Under the pieces are notes generated by a model. That model saw only the letters and a list, made by a program, of their open reading frames with translations. It was not told where the DNA came from and made no database searches. A program made the translations under genes and the position numbers. This document shows, one piece after another, positions 1-6,761 of a stretch of DNA of 7,456 bases. The stretch comes from Gammaproteobacteria bacterium. Lineage in GTDB: Bacteria > Pseudomonadota > Gammaproteobacteria > Thiohalomonadales > Thiohalomonadaceae. The stretch is taken from positions 1-7,456 of the forward strand of contig JAPHSO010000316.1 of NCBI GenBank assembly GCA_026193675.1, in the 5' to 3' direction. Numbering within the stretch: position 1 is the first letter of the stretch; every line of letters begins with the position of its first letter.

Positions 1-108
1 ACACCTAACCTGCGCAAAATAGCCTTTACAAGTTAGAGCTATCCAAACTCCAGATTCTCTGACAAATCTTATGTCCTGACACCACTTCCGAGAAAACTCT
101 CCCTATAG

Positions 109-145
109 CGTCACCATTTTTTCAGCATTAGAAAAAATGGTGACG
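109..145. repeat. Perfect 15-bp inverted repeat with 7-nt loop
   Basis: The left arm at 109-123 reads CGTCACCATTTTTTC, and the right arm at 131-145 is its exact reverse complement. The loop AGCATTA lies at 124-130. The T6 and A6 tracts sit next to the loop and the GC-rich ends are at the base of the stem. No T run follows the stem in either direction, so it does not look like a standard intrinsic terminator. It could be a protein-binding dyad upstream of the pilB promoter, or an RNA stem at the end of an upstream transcript. The repeat itself is seen directly; its role is unknown. Confidence 0.9.
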
Positions 146-167
146 ATTCCTCAATATTGACGCTAAG

Positions 168-176
168 TGCTAGATT
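168..176 (+). promoter_or_regulatory. Possible extended -10 promoter for pilBCD
   Basis: TGC followed by TAGATT fits an extended -10 element (TGn then four of six bases of TATAAT). It would place a transcription start near 183, about 108 nt before the pilB ATG. No good -35 hexamer lies 16-18 bp upstream. A TTGACG at 157-162 is too close to serve. The inverted repeat at 109-145 would be centred near -56, a position where activators often bind. I also looked for a sigma-54 site (GG, ten bases, GC) because pilA genes often use one, and found none convincing. This is a weak prediction. Confidence 0.22.
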
Positions 177-261
177 AGCAACACAATTCGGTGTATGTTC
201 ATCTAATAAAGTGAGGATAACGGCTCTATTTATCGGGAGACGTTCCTTTGAGATGCAGTAA

Positions 262-281
262 TAATAAGTTGGAAGTTATTA
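262..281 (+). promoter_or_regulatory. AU hairpin presenting the pilB ribosome binding site
   Basis: TAATAA at 262-267 is complementary to TTATTA at 276-281, leaving the loop GTTGGAAG. The only Shine-Dalgarno-like sequence before pilB, GGAAG at 271-275, sits in this loop, 15 nt from the ATG at 291. That spacing is longer than the usual 5-9 nt. Folding the hairpin would expose GGAAG and shift its effective distance to the start. The stem is only six A-U pairs, so its stability is doubtful. Confidence 0.3.
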
Positions 282-290
282 GATCTAAAC

Positions 291-2003
291 ATGGCTCAAC
301 AAAGTAAGATAATAATTGGCGGCCTGGCACGTCACCTGGTTGCAAACGGCTCAATCAGCCAAGAAGATGCGATCAAGGCTACCGAGGAGGCAACCAAAAA
401 TAAAATACCTCTAGTAACCCAGATTGTTCAGAGCAAGCTGATCTCCGCCTTTGACCTTGCCTCAACTGCTGCAAATGAGTTTGGACAACCCTTCTTTGAC
501 CTGAGCTGTTTTGAGTATGATCAAGAAACCGCACCTACAGTTAATGAAAAGCTCATTAAGACCCATCATGCATTGCCTCTCTACAAGCGGGCAAACCGTC
601 TGTTTATCGCGATATCGGATCCACTCAACTTTAATGCCCTGGATGAGTTTAAATTCCATGCTGGGGCAAACGCTGAAGCCATCCTGGTTGAAGATGACAA
701 GTTATCGGCCCTAATTGAGAAAACCCTTGAGGCTCAGGACACCTCAATGGATGATCTGGGAGATGATGATCTAGAAGATCTGGACATCTCAGCAGGTGAT
801 GATGAGGATGATTCAGGCGCGGTTTCAGAGTCTGAAGTTAACGATGCTCCTGTCGTAAAATTTGTTAATAAAATTCTGTTAGATGCCATCAAGAGAGGGG
901 CTTCTGACCTCCACTTCGAGCCCTACGAAAAACGCTACCGCATCCGATTCAGGGTGGATGGCGTGCTTAAAGAGATGGCCTCGCCACCAATTCAACTTGC
1001 AGGAAAGTTGGCAGCACGTATAAAGGTTATGTCACAGCTTGATATCTCTGAACGCAGAGTTCCCCAGGATGGCCGTATCAAGCTCAAGATCTCCAAGAAT
1101 AAAGCGATCGATTTTCGTGTGAGTACCTGCCCTACCCTGTTTGGTGAGAAGACGGTAATGCGTATCCTCGATCCATCAAGTGCAAGTCTCGGTATCGATA
1201 TGCTCGGATATGATCCGGAGCAAAAACAGCTCTATCTTGACAATCTTGCAAAACCATACGGGATGATTCTGGTTACTGGGCCAACAGGTAGTGGTAAGAC
1301 CGTATCCTTGTATACAGGTCTTAATATCCTCAATACTGAAGATCGAAATATCTCAACAGCAGAGGATCCGGTGGAGATTAACCTGGAGGGCATCAATCAG
1401 GTTAACGTAAACGATAAAGTTGGCCTCACCTTTGCTGCCGCGTTGAAGGCATTTCTACGTCAGGATCCAGATATCATCATGGTTGGTGAGATACGTGACA
1501 TCACCACTGCAGAAATTGCCGTCAAAGCGGCTCAGACTGGTCACATGGTTATGTCGACCCTGCATACCAATGATGCACCACAAACACTCGCACGACTGAT
1601 TAATATTGGTGTTGCCCCTTACAACATTGCAAATGCAGTTAACCTGATTATTGCCCAACGACTCGCCCGACGTCTATGCAATAACTGCAAAGAGGTAGAA
1701 GATGTACCTCGAGAGGCGATGATAGAGGAGGGATTCCCCGAGGATCAAATTGATGATTTGAAGATTTACAAAGCTAACGGATGTGAGCAGTGTAATGAGG
1801 GATATAAAGGACGGGTAGGTATCTATCAGGTTCTCCCAATTTCAGAAGATATGGGGAAACTCATCATGAAGGGTGGAAATGCATATGATATGGCCGAACT
1901 GGCACAAAAAGAGGGGCATAATGACCTCCGTCAGTCCGCCATTATTAAGGTGATGCAGGGTGTCACCAGCCTTGAAGAGATTAACCGAGTAACACAAGAC
2001 TAA
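291..2003 (+). CDS. pilB: Type IV pilus assembly ATPase PilB
   Basis: This is the hexameric cytoplasmic ATPase that drives pilin polymerisation at the inner membrane by acting on PilC. The 570-residue protein matches the usual PilB length of about 566. The N-terminal MshEN-type region (about 1-145) is followed by an acidic linker rich in Asp and Glu (about 150-185), then the N2 and ATPase domains. Walker A GPTGSGKT is at 330-337 (Lys336). The Asp box is around Glu358-Glu362 and the Walker B stretch DIIMVGEIRD at 394-403 (Glu400). The His box has His418 and His425. A zinc tetracysteine site is formed by Cys463, Cys466, Cys498 and Cys501. The N-terminal region lacks the RLG motif of the c-di-GMP-binding MshE group, so nucleotide sensing is not predicted. 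The ATG at 291 lines up with known PilB N-termini, and an in-frame stop lies at 249-251. PilB is distinguished from the retraction ATPase PilT by its length and N-terminal extension. Confidence 0.97.
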   Translation: MAQQSKIIIGGLARHLVANGSISQEDAIKATEEATKNKIPLVTQIVQSKLISAFDLASTAANEFGQPFFDLSCFEYDQETAPTVNEKLIKTHHALPLYKRANRLFIAISDPLNFNALDEFKFHAGANAEAILVEDDKLSALIEKTLEAQDTSMDDLGDDDLEDLDISAGDDEDDSGAVSESEVNDAPVVKFVNKILLDAIKRGASDLHFEPYEKRYRIRFRVDGVLKEMASPPIQLAGKLAARIKVMSQLDISERRVPQDGRIKLKISKNKAIDFRVSTCPTLFGEKTVMRILDPSSASLGIDMLGYDPEQKQLYLDNLAKPYGMILVTGPTGSGKTVSLYTGLNILNTEDRNISTAEDPVEINLEGINQVNVNDKVGLTFAAALKAFLRQDPDIIMVGEIRDITTAEIAVKAAQTGHMVMSTLHTNDAPQTLARLINIGVAPYNIANAVNLIIAQRLARRLCNNCKEVEDVPREAMIEEGFPEDQIDDLKIYKANGCEQCNEGYKGRVGIYQVLPISEDMGKLIMKGGNAYDMAELAQKEGHNDLRQSAIIKVMQGVTSLEEINRVTQD

Positions 2004-2005
2004 TT

Positions 2006-3232
2006 ATGGCAAAAAAAGAACCAAAAAAAGTTCTCTTCGTATGGGAAGGGAAGGATCGATCAGGTAAATCTGTTAGTGGGGAGATAATGGCTGTTAACTC
2101 AGCTCTTGCGAAAGCTGATCTTCGGCGCAGAGGTTCTAACCCCCTAAAAGTCCGCAAGAAGCCAGTCCCCTTATTTGGTGGAGGACCCAAAAAGAAAAAG
2201 ATCACCACCGCCGATATTAGTATCTTTTTCCGCCAGCTTGCGACGATGATGTCTTCAGGTATTCCTCTGGTTCAATCATTCGATATTGTAGGCAATGGAA
2301 ATGAAAATCCATCCATGAGAGAGCTAATCCTGCATATTAAGAGTGATCTTGAGGGCGGTGGAACGATGGGGGACGCTTTTAGAAAGCACCCTGACCAATT
2401 TGACGAGCTATCATGCAACTTGATTGCAGCAGGAGAGCAGGCCGGTATTCTTGAGGGAATGCTCGCCAAGATTGCGCACTACAAAGAGAAGAGCGAGTCT
2501 CTAAAAGCAAAAGTTAAAAAGGCGATGACCTACCCCATCACAATTATCGTCATCGCACTTTCAATTACTATGATGCTTCTGATCTTTGTAATTCCTCAAT
2601 TCCAGGCTATTTTTTCAGGATTCGGGGCCGATCTTCCTGCACTAACACTGATCATGATCCAGGCCTCAGAGTTTTTACAGTCGTATTGGTGGATCGTCAT
2701 TGGTGGCATTGTTGGTGTCGTACAAACTATCTCTTTTTTAAAGAAGAAGTCTCCAGCCTTTGCCCGTGGATTTGAGAATACGATCCTTCGAATTCCTGTT
2801 GTAGGTGACATTTTGATCAAATCGGCTATTGCCCGTTTTGCTCGAACTCTTGGCACAATGTTTTCAGCGGGTGTCCCCCTCGTAGAGGCGATGGAATCTG
2901 TTGCTGGTGCCGTTGGTATTGGCAGATACAAAGATGCTGTATTGACTATGAAAGATGAGATCACAACAGGTACATCTCTGACTGACTCAATGATTCATGC
3001 AAATATTTTTCCGGTAATGGTTGTACAAATGACCTCTATTGGTGAGGAGGCCGGTTCTATCGATTCCATGCTAGAGAAAGTCGCCGACTTTTATGAGGAG
3101 GAGGTAGATAACCTGGTTGATAACCTCAGTAGTCTTATGGAGCCACTAATCATGGTTGTCCTAGGGGGTATCGTGGGCACTATTGTCATGGCGATGTACC
3201 TACCTATCTTTAAAATGGGTACAGCAATCTAA
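2006..3232 (+). CDS. pilC: Type IV pilus inner-membrane platform protein PilC
   Basis: PilC is the polytopic inner-membrane platform that couples ATP hydrolysis by PilB (and by PilT during retraction) to movement of pilin subunits. The 408-residue protein has the expected two T2SF (GspF-type) cytoplasmic domains, at about 72-195 and 276-398. Likely membrane segments are near 177-199, 226-244 and 378-402. The basic N-terminus and the linker KKPVPLFGGGPKKKK (51-65) are typical of the family. Each repeat carries the characteristic FxRxLaTM...G(I/V)PLV signature (75-89 and 278-293) and a GEQAG or GEEAG motif (143-147 and 346-350). The start is 2 nt after the pilB stop without a clear Shine-Dalgarno sequence, which suggests translational coupling. 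GspF of type II secretion is the alternative, but the pilB and pilD neighbours and the sequence favour PilC. Confidence 0.96.
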   Translation: MAKKEPKKVLFVWEGKDRSGKSVSGEIMAVNSALAKADLRRRGSNPLKVRKKPVPLFGGGPKKKKITTADISIFFRQLATMMSSGIPLVQSFDIVGNGNENPSMRELILHIKSDLEGGGTMGDAFRKHPDQFDELSCNLIAAGEQAGILEGMLAKIAHYKEKSESLKAKVKKAMTYPITIIVIALSITMMLLIFVIPQFQAIFSGFGADLPALTLIMIQASEFLQSYWWIVIGGIVGVVQTISFLKKKSPAFARGFENTILRIPVVGDILIKSAIARFARTLGTMFSAGVPLVEAMESVAGAVGIGRYKDAVLTMKDEITTGTSLTDSMIHANIFPVMVVQMTSIGEEAGSIDSMLEKVADFYEEEVDNLVDNLSSLMEPLIMVVLGGIVGTIVMAMYLPIFKMGTAI

Positions 3233-3236
3233 CTCT

Positions 3237-4106
3237 ATGCAACCGTATTTCAATATCGATTCAACCTATTTTGTTCTATTAATCTCTCTACTTGGCCTCA
3301 TTGTCGGTAGTTTCCTAAACGTCGTTATCCATCGCCTGCCCAAGATGATGGAAAAGGATTGGCGCTCACAGTGCCTCTCTTTTCTTGAAATGGACGAAGA
3401 GAAAGATACCAAAGTGCGTTACACCTTAAGTCAGCCGCCATCACACTGCCCCAAATGTAACCATCCCATCTCACCATTTGAGAATGTTCCGCTAATTAGC
3501 TTTCTACTCCAAAAAGGAAAATGCCGTCACTGTGGTGAACCAATATCATGGCGTTATCCAATTATTGAGCTCATCTCTGCAATTCTCTCAGCTGTCATCG
3601 CCTTCCACTTTGGAATGAGCAGTGCAGTAATCTTTGCATTGCTTCTGACATGGGCTCTCATTGCACTGACCGTTATCGATCTCGATCACCAACTGTTACC
3701 CGATTCAATCACCCTCCCATTTCTCTGGCTAGGTCTGATCCTCAGTACTCAAAATGTCTTCATTGATATGCAGGCCAGCATCATCGGTGCAGCTATCGGT
3801 TATCTCTCTCTCTGGTCGATCTATTGGGTATTTAAAATTGTGACTGGAAAAGAGGGAATGGGCTATGGTGATTTTAAACTTCTTTCCCTGTTTGGAGCAT
3901 GGCTCGGCTGGCAGTCCCTTCCCCTTATCATTCTTCTCTCTGCAGGGGTCGGTGCCATTGTTGGAATTTCACTGATTCTATTTAAAAATCATCAGCGGCA
4001 ACAACCTATTCCCTTTGGCCCCTATCTTGCCAGTGCAGGATGGATCGCCATGTTGTGGGGTGACCAAATCACAAAGGCCTATCTCGACTGGGCTTTGTCG
4101 ATATAG
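3237..4106 (+). CDS. pilD: Prepilin peptidase / N-methyltransferase PilD
   Basis: PilD is a bifunctional inner-membrane aspartic protease that removes the leader of type IV prepilins (and type II secretion pseudopilins, if present) and methylates the new N-terminus. The 289-residue protein has the typical length of about 290. The N-terminal DiS_P_DiS region includes GSFLNVVIHRLP (24-35) and the zinc tetracysteine site Cys71, Cys74, Cys96 and Cys99. The A24 peptidase domain carries the two catalytic aspartates, Asp148 in IDLDHQLLPD and Asp212 in GMGYGDFK. They are 64 residues apart, as in known family members. Several hydrophobic segments suggest about eight membrane passes. I chose the ATG at 3237, four bases after the pilC stop. 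An upstream in-frame ATG at 3183 lies inside pilC and would add 18 non-homologous residues. No good ribosome binding site is visible, so coupling to pilC is likely. Confidence 0.96.
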   Translation: MQPYFNIDSTYFVLLISLLGLIVGSFLNVVIHRLPKMMEKDWRSQCLSFLEMDEEKDTKVRYTLSQPPSHCPKCNHPISPFENVPLISFLLQKGKCRHCGEPISWRYPIIELISAILSAVIAFHFGMSSAVIFALLLTWALIALTVIDLDHQLLPDSITLPFLWLGLILSTQNVFIDMQASIIGAAIGYLSLWSIYWVFKIVTGKEGMGYGDFKLLSLFGAWLGWQSLPLIILLSAGVGAIVGISLILFKNHQRQQPIPFGPYLASAGWIAMLWGDQITKAYLDWALSI

Positions 4107-4122
4107 AGTCCATAAGCAGGCC

Positions 4123-4734
4123 ATGAATCCGTTAATTGTAGGGCTAACGGGAGGGATAGGGAGTGGAAAAACAACTATCTGCGAAGAGTTTTCCCGGCTA
4201 GGTGTCCCTGTAATTGATGCAGACCATATTGCCATGGATGTTGTGGCGAAGGGTCAACCCGCGCTACATGATCTTAGCCGTCATTTCGGCCCTCAAATTC
4301 TAAACAGGGATGGCTCCCTTAACCGCTCAGAACTACGAACCATTATATTCAGGGATCAACAGCAAAGAGCCTATGTTGAAAAACTGCTTCACCCGTTAAT
4401 ACTTCAGAAGATAAGAGAACAGGTTGAGAGCTGTGACACCCCCTATGTCATTGTCGAGATTCCACTACTCATTGAAGCTGGATGGCAGCAACAGGTCGAT
4501 CAGATTCTGGTGATTGATCTGCCGGAGGAGCTTCAGATAAAACGTCTGCAAGAGCGCAGTGGTCTAGATCATTTAACAATTGAGCAGATAATGGCGAGCC
4601 AACTCACCCGTTCAGAGAGAATTGAGTATGCCGATCAAATTATCGACAATAGCGGTGATCCTGGCGAACTCTTAAAAATCGTATCCAATCTACACCACCA
4701 ATTTTTGCAACTCTCAGAGATGCGGCATCGGTAG
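4123..4734 (+). CDS. coaE: Dephospho-CoA kinase
   Basis: CoaE phosphorylates the 3'-hydroxyl of the ribose of dephospho-CoA with ATP, the last step of coenzyme A synthesis, in the cytoplasm. The 203-residue protein has the normal length (E. coli about 206). It shows the P-loop GGIGSGKT at 10-17 (Lys16), the DAD motif at 32-34 that holds the catalytic region, the family stretch around His90-Pro91, and EIPLLIEAG at 112-120. RLQERSG at 141-147 belongs to the mobile region near the lid. The ATG at 4123 gives the canonical N-terminus NPLIVGLTGG. An in-frame ATG at 4015 lies inside pilD and is not used. The gene is 16 nt downstream of pilD. A short purine run (AAGCAGG, 4114-4120) precedes the start, though its spacing is tight. 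The pilD-coaE neighbourhood is conserved in many Gammaproteobacteria. Confidence 0.97.
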   Translation: MNPLIVGLTGGIGSGKTTICEEFSRLGVPVIDADHIAMDVVAKGQPALHDLSRHFGPQILNRDGSLNRSELRTIIFRDQQQRAYVEKLLHPLILQKIREQVESCDTPYVIVEIPLLIEAGWQQQVDQILVIDLPEELQIKRLQERSGLDHLTIEQIMASQLTRSERIEYADQIIDNSGDPGELLKIVSNLHHQFLQLSEMRHR

Positions 4735-4742
4735 ATACAAAA

Positions 4743-4751
4743 TGTTATGCT
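4743..4751 (+). promoter_or_regulatory. Possible extended -10 promoter for zapD-yacG
   Basis: The 51-nt gap between coaE and zapD is the only sizeable gap within the + strand gene run. It contains TG-T-TATGCT, an extended -10-like element with four of six bases of TATAAT, about 35 nt before the zapD GTG. No matching -35 element is evident at the usual distance. It would let the division gene be transcribed independently of the pilus genes. Weak evidence. Confidence 0.27.
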
Positions 4752-4785
4752 ATATGAGCGTCCATTAATAGATTAAGCCTTTATA

Positions 4786-5568
4786 GTGACTACCCGTTAC
4801 ACAGTATACGAACAACCACTCAATGAGCGTATCCGTACCTTGCTGCGGCTTGAGCATCTATTCAGTCAGGCATTCCATTTTAACCAGGGAGCCTCTATCT
4901 GGGATAGCCGAATGATGATCACTACCCTGTTTGATCTTCTTGATCTCTTCTCAAGGGCAGACCTCAAGACTGAAATTATTAAAGAGGTTGACCGAGCCAC
5001 ATCCAATCTAAATGCCCTCCTGGAGAATCCTGCTGTCGATGGCAAGCGCCTCTCAACGATACTCAAGGCGCTTCAGCACATTACCGCCAATCTGCACAAC
5101 ATTAGCGGTCAATTAGGTCAGACCCTACGCCAGGATGAATTTCTGGCATCAATACGCCAAAGAAGCACCATTCCTGGCGGAACCTGTGACTTTGATCTTC
5201 CTGGTTACCATCATTGGCTCGAGCAACCTAGCGAACTACGCCAATCAAGACAGCAGTTATGGCTTCGAAGCCTTGAACCGATTCAACAAGCTGTCGAGCT
5301 GCTTCTCAAACTAAACCGTAATAGCGCTGAACCACAACAAGCTATCGCTGAAGCCGGGCAGTATCAGCAGCAGCTTGAGAACAACTACCCCTATCAGATG
5401 ATTCGAGTATTTTTACCACACCAGGCGAACTACTATCCCGAGATTAGCGGTAGTAAACATATGTTCACCATCCGTTTTCTTCACACCGGTGGTGAACATA
5501 ATCCTGATGATCAGGGGAAGATTATGAAAGACGATCTCCCATTTCAACTCGCCTTATGTCTACTATGA
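4786..5568 (+). CDS. zapD: Cell division protein ZapD (FtsZ bundling factor)
   Basis: ZapD (formerly YacF) binds the C-terminal tail of FtsZ and cross-links protofilaments in the Z ring at mid-cell. The 260-residue protein is slightly longer than E. coli ZapD (about 247). It shows the family landmarks in order: EQPLNERIRTLLRLEHLF at 9-26, FDLLDLFSRADLKTEIIKEVDR at 49-70, the hallmark SxIPGG...FDLP..HxWL at 127-145, and EISGSKHMFTIRFL at 219-232. The start is GTG; the in-frame stop at 4774-4776 excludes anything further upstream, and the peptide TTRYTVYEQPLNE aligns with known N-termini. No clear Shine-Dalgarno sequence precedes it. The last codons overlap yacG. Position between coaE and yacG is the conserved location of zapD in Gammaproteobacteria. 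Confidence 0.95.
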   Translation: MTTRYTVYEQPLNERIRTLLRLEHLFSQAFHFNQGASIWDSRMMITTLFDLLDLFSRADLKTEIIKEVDRATSNLNALLENPAVDGKRLSTILKALQHITANLHNISGQLGQTLRQDEFLASIRQRSTIPGGTCDFDLPGYHHWLEQPSELRQSRQQLWLRSLEPIQQAVELLLKLNRNSAEPQQAIAEAGQYQQQLENNYPYQMIRVFLPHQANYYPEISGSKHMFTIRFLHTGGEHNPDDQGKIMKDDLPFQLALCLL

Positions 5569-5771
5569 AAAAGGTCAAATGCCCGACCTGCGGCACTAAG
5601 GTCGAGTGGTCAGAGAAGAGTCCATTCCGTCCGTTTTGCAGTGACAAGTGCCGACTAATCGATCTTGGAGATTGGGCCAGTGAGAACCACGCAATTCCAG
5701 GTCGTGATGGTGAGGCTGAATGGATGACCGGAGGGGATAATCCCGAAGTTGAAGGAAATTCCCTCAATTAG
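5565..5771 (+). CDS. yacG: DNA gyrase inhibitor YacG (small zinc protein)
   Basis: YacG of E. coli is a zinc-binding protein that binds the C-terminal part of GyrB and blocks DNA binding by gyrase. This 68-residue copy has the expected length (E. coli 65) and all four zinc ligands, Cys6, Cys9, Cys25 and Cys29, in the pattern CPTCG...SPFRPFCSDKCR. The following LIDLGDWASE is also typical. The C-terminal tail is acidic and variable, as in the family. I prefer the ATG at 5565 because it forms an ATGA overlap with the zapD stop and matches the short N-terminus of homologues. The in-frame ATG at 5556 would add three residues and cannot be excluded. No ribosome binding site is visible for either, so translation is probably coupled to zapD. 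Confidence 0.94.
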   Translation: MKKVKCPTCGTKVEWSEKSPFRPFCSDKCRLIDLGDWASENHAIPGRDGEAEWMTGGDNPEVEGNSLN

Positions 5772-5783
5772 CTTCAATAGCCT

Positions 5784-6761
5784 TTAAGCCGATTCATGCT
5801 CCCAAAGTGCCCGAATCGCCGCTACGCCTTGCGCACCATGAAGCTGAGCCTGTTTAAGATCTGAAGCGGCCATCCCGCCTAATGCATACACAGGTATTGA
5901 GATTTGATTGGTATACTCCTGAAACTTCTGCCATCCCAGTGGCGAAGCGTCAGGGTGAGTCTTGGTCGCCTGCACAGGGGATAGTAACGCAAAATCTGCA
6001 CCTAATTCTTCGGCCAGCTTAAGTTCATCAATATTGTGACATGAAGCTGAGAGGAGTGATGTCGATTCACGAAGCTTAGAGTTAGCCTCCCTGAGTTGGG
6101 CGCTGGTCAGGTGCAATCCCGCAGAGAGAGAATCACATATCTCCGTAAGCTGTAACATCACCCCATTTTCGCTACAGATAGATGCGACCTGTTGTGCTAA
6201 CTCCAGGTATTGACTGGAGTCGAGCGTTTTGGCTCTCAACACCACCTGCAGCCGTTCACCTGAATTCTGCAGCCGCTGCTCCAGGTGTGATAAGAATCCA
6301 GGCCACGCCTCAGGAGATCCAGGATCGGGGGTGATGAGCAGATAATCGGCCAGATTAAGGGCTCGAATGATTGAACGATTTGCCTCTGGAAAAGAGTAGT
6401 TCAGAAGCTCCGACTGTTTAATCCAACGAATTGGCTGTCCTTCGCGACCACTCGCCTCTCCCTTAAAGCCATCAACAATCCAGACATCAAGGAACACGCC
6501 CTGTTCTGGATATTTGAACGGTAATCGAATCAGTGGATGCATCTGGGTGGCCGTAATCCCAAGCTCTTCATCAAGTTCTCGTTGAAGGGCTCCATCAACT
6601 GTCTCACCCGATTCCACCTTGCCGCCAGGAAACTCCCATAGTCCTCCTTGTAGCGCATTTTGATGACGTTGGGATATGAGAAGAGCACCTGACCTGTCGA
6701 TTACAGCTGCAACCGCAATATGCTGATAATCTGAAAACTGTTCAGGAAGCTGACTTGTCAT
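5784..6761 (-). CDS. mutT: MutT-like Nudix hydrolase fused to a ThiE-like domain
   Basis: The N-terminal half (about 12-135) is a MutT-type Nudix hydrolase, expected to clean the nucleotide pool of oxidised dGTP such as 8-oxo-dGTP. The Nudix box is complete: Gly47, Glu53, then REL.EE.G at 61-68 with Glu62, Glu65 and Glu66. WEFPGGKVESGE is MutT-like. The C-terminal half (about 138-320) resembles thiamine-phosphate synthase (ThiE/TenI barrel), with LRAK at 175-178, SASCH at 238-242, GADFALLSPV at 254-263 and ALGGM at 293-297. Several catalytic ThiE residues seem replaced, so thiamine synthesis is doubtful. Fusions of this kind, about 315-325 residues, are known in Gammaproteobacteria such as Pseudomonas; the ThiE-like half has no clear function. 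The ATG overlaps the argJ stop by one base, with no Shine-Dalgarno sequence, so translation is probably coupled to argJ. Confidence 0.93.
   Translation of the reverse strand: MTSQLPEQFSDYQHIAVAAVIDRSGALLISQRHQNALQGGLWEFPGGKVESGETVDGALQRELDEELGITATQMHPLIRLPFKYPEQGVFLDVWIVDGFKGEASGREGQPIRWIKQSELLNYSFPEANRSIIRALNLADYLLITPDPGSPEAWPGFLSHLEQRLQNSGERLQVVLRAKTLDSSQYLELAQQVASICSENGVMLQLTEICDSLSAGLHLTSAQLREANSKLRESTSLLSASCHNIDELKLAEELGADFALLSPVQATKTHPDASPLGWQKFQEYTNQISIPVYALGGMAASDLKQAQLHGAQGVAAIRALWEHESA

Larger units (their letters stand above)
1..290. other. Noncoding leader upstream of pilB
   Basis: No convincing gene is visible in these 290 bases on either strand. Frame 1 of the + strand runs open from 109 to a triple stop at 259-267, but it has only TTG (157) or GTG (211) as possible starts and no ribosome binding site. 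A leftward frame is open from about 102 to the window edge without a start codon. In many Gammaproteobacteria the major pilin gene pilA lies directly before pilB, either co-directed or divergent. No pilA coding sequence is seen here, so it would have to end before position 1 or lie elsewhere. The region holds an inverted repeat, a possible promoter and a small hairpin, listed separately. Confidence 0.7.

Noticed and set aside
1..36. Rightward frame ending in TAG at 34-36 as the tail of a pilA or other upstream gene
   Set aside because: Eleven codons without pilin-like C-terminal features are too few to support a call.
1..102. Leftward open frame with no stop, leaving the window at its left edge
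   Set aside because: It has no start codon downstream of the stop near 103-105, is only about 34 codons long and resembles no family I recognise.
157..162. TTGACG as a -35 element for pilB
   Set aside because: The sequences 16-18 bp downstream (about 179-186) do not resemble a -10 hexamer.
157..261. Possible leader peptide in frame 1, from TTG 157 or GTG 211 to the triple stop at 259
   Set aside because: It has no ATG apart from a two-codon ATG CAG before the stop, no ribosome binding site and no recognisable composition. Chance is the simplest explanation.
325..343. TGGCAC followed by TTGC, resembling a sigma-54 promoter
   Set aside because: The spacer is nine bases instead of five and the site lies inside pilB coding sequence.
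2596..2964. 122-codon open frame on the - strand opposite pilC
   Set aside because: It lies wholly inside the well-supported pilC gene and has no recognisable domain; it is a shadow frame.
5749..5767. Imperfect palindrome at the end of yacG as an intrinsic terminator
   Set aside because: The stem is short with internal mismatches, and no T tract follows on either strand.
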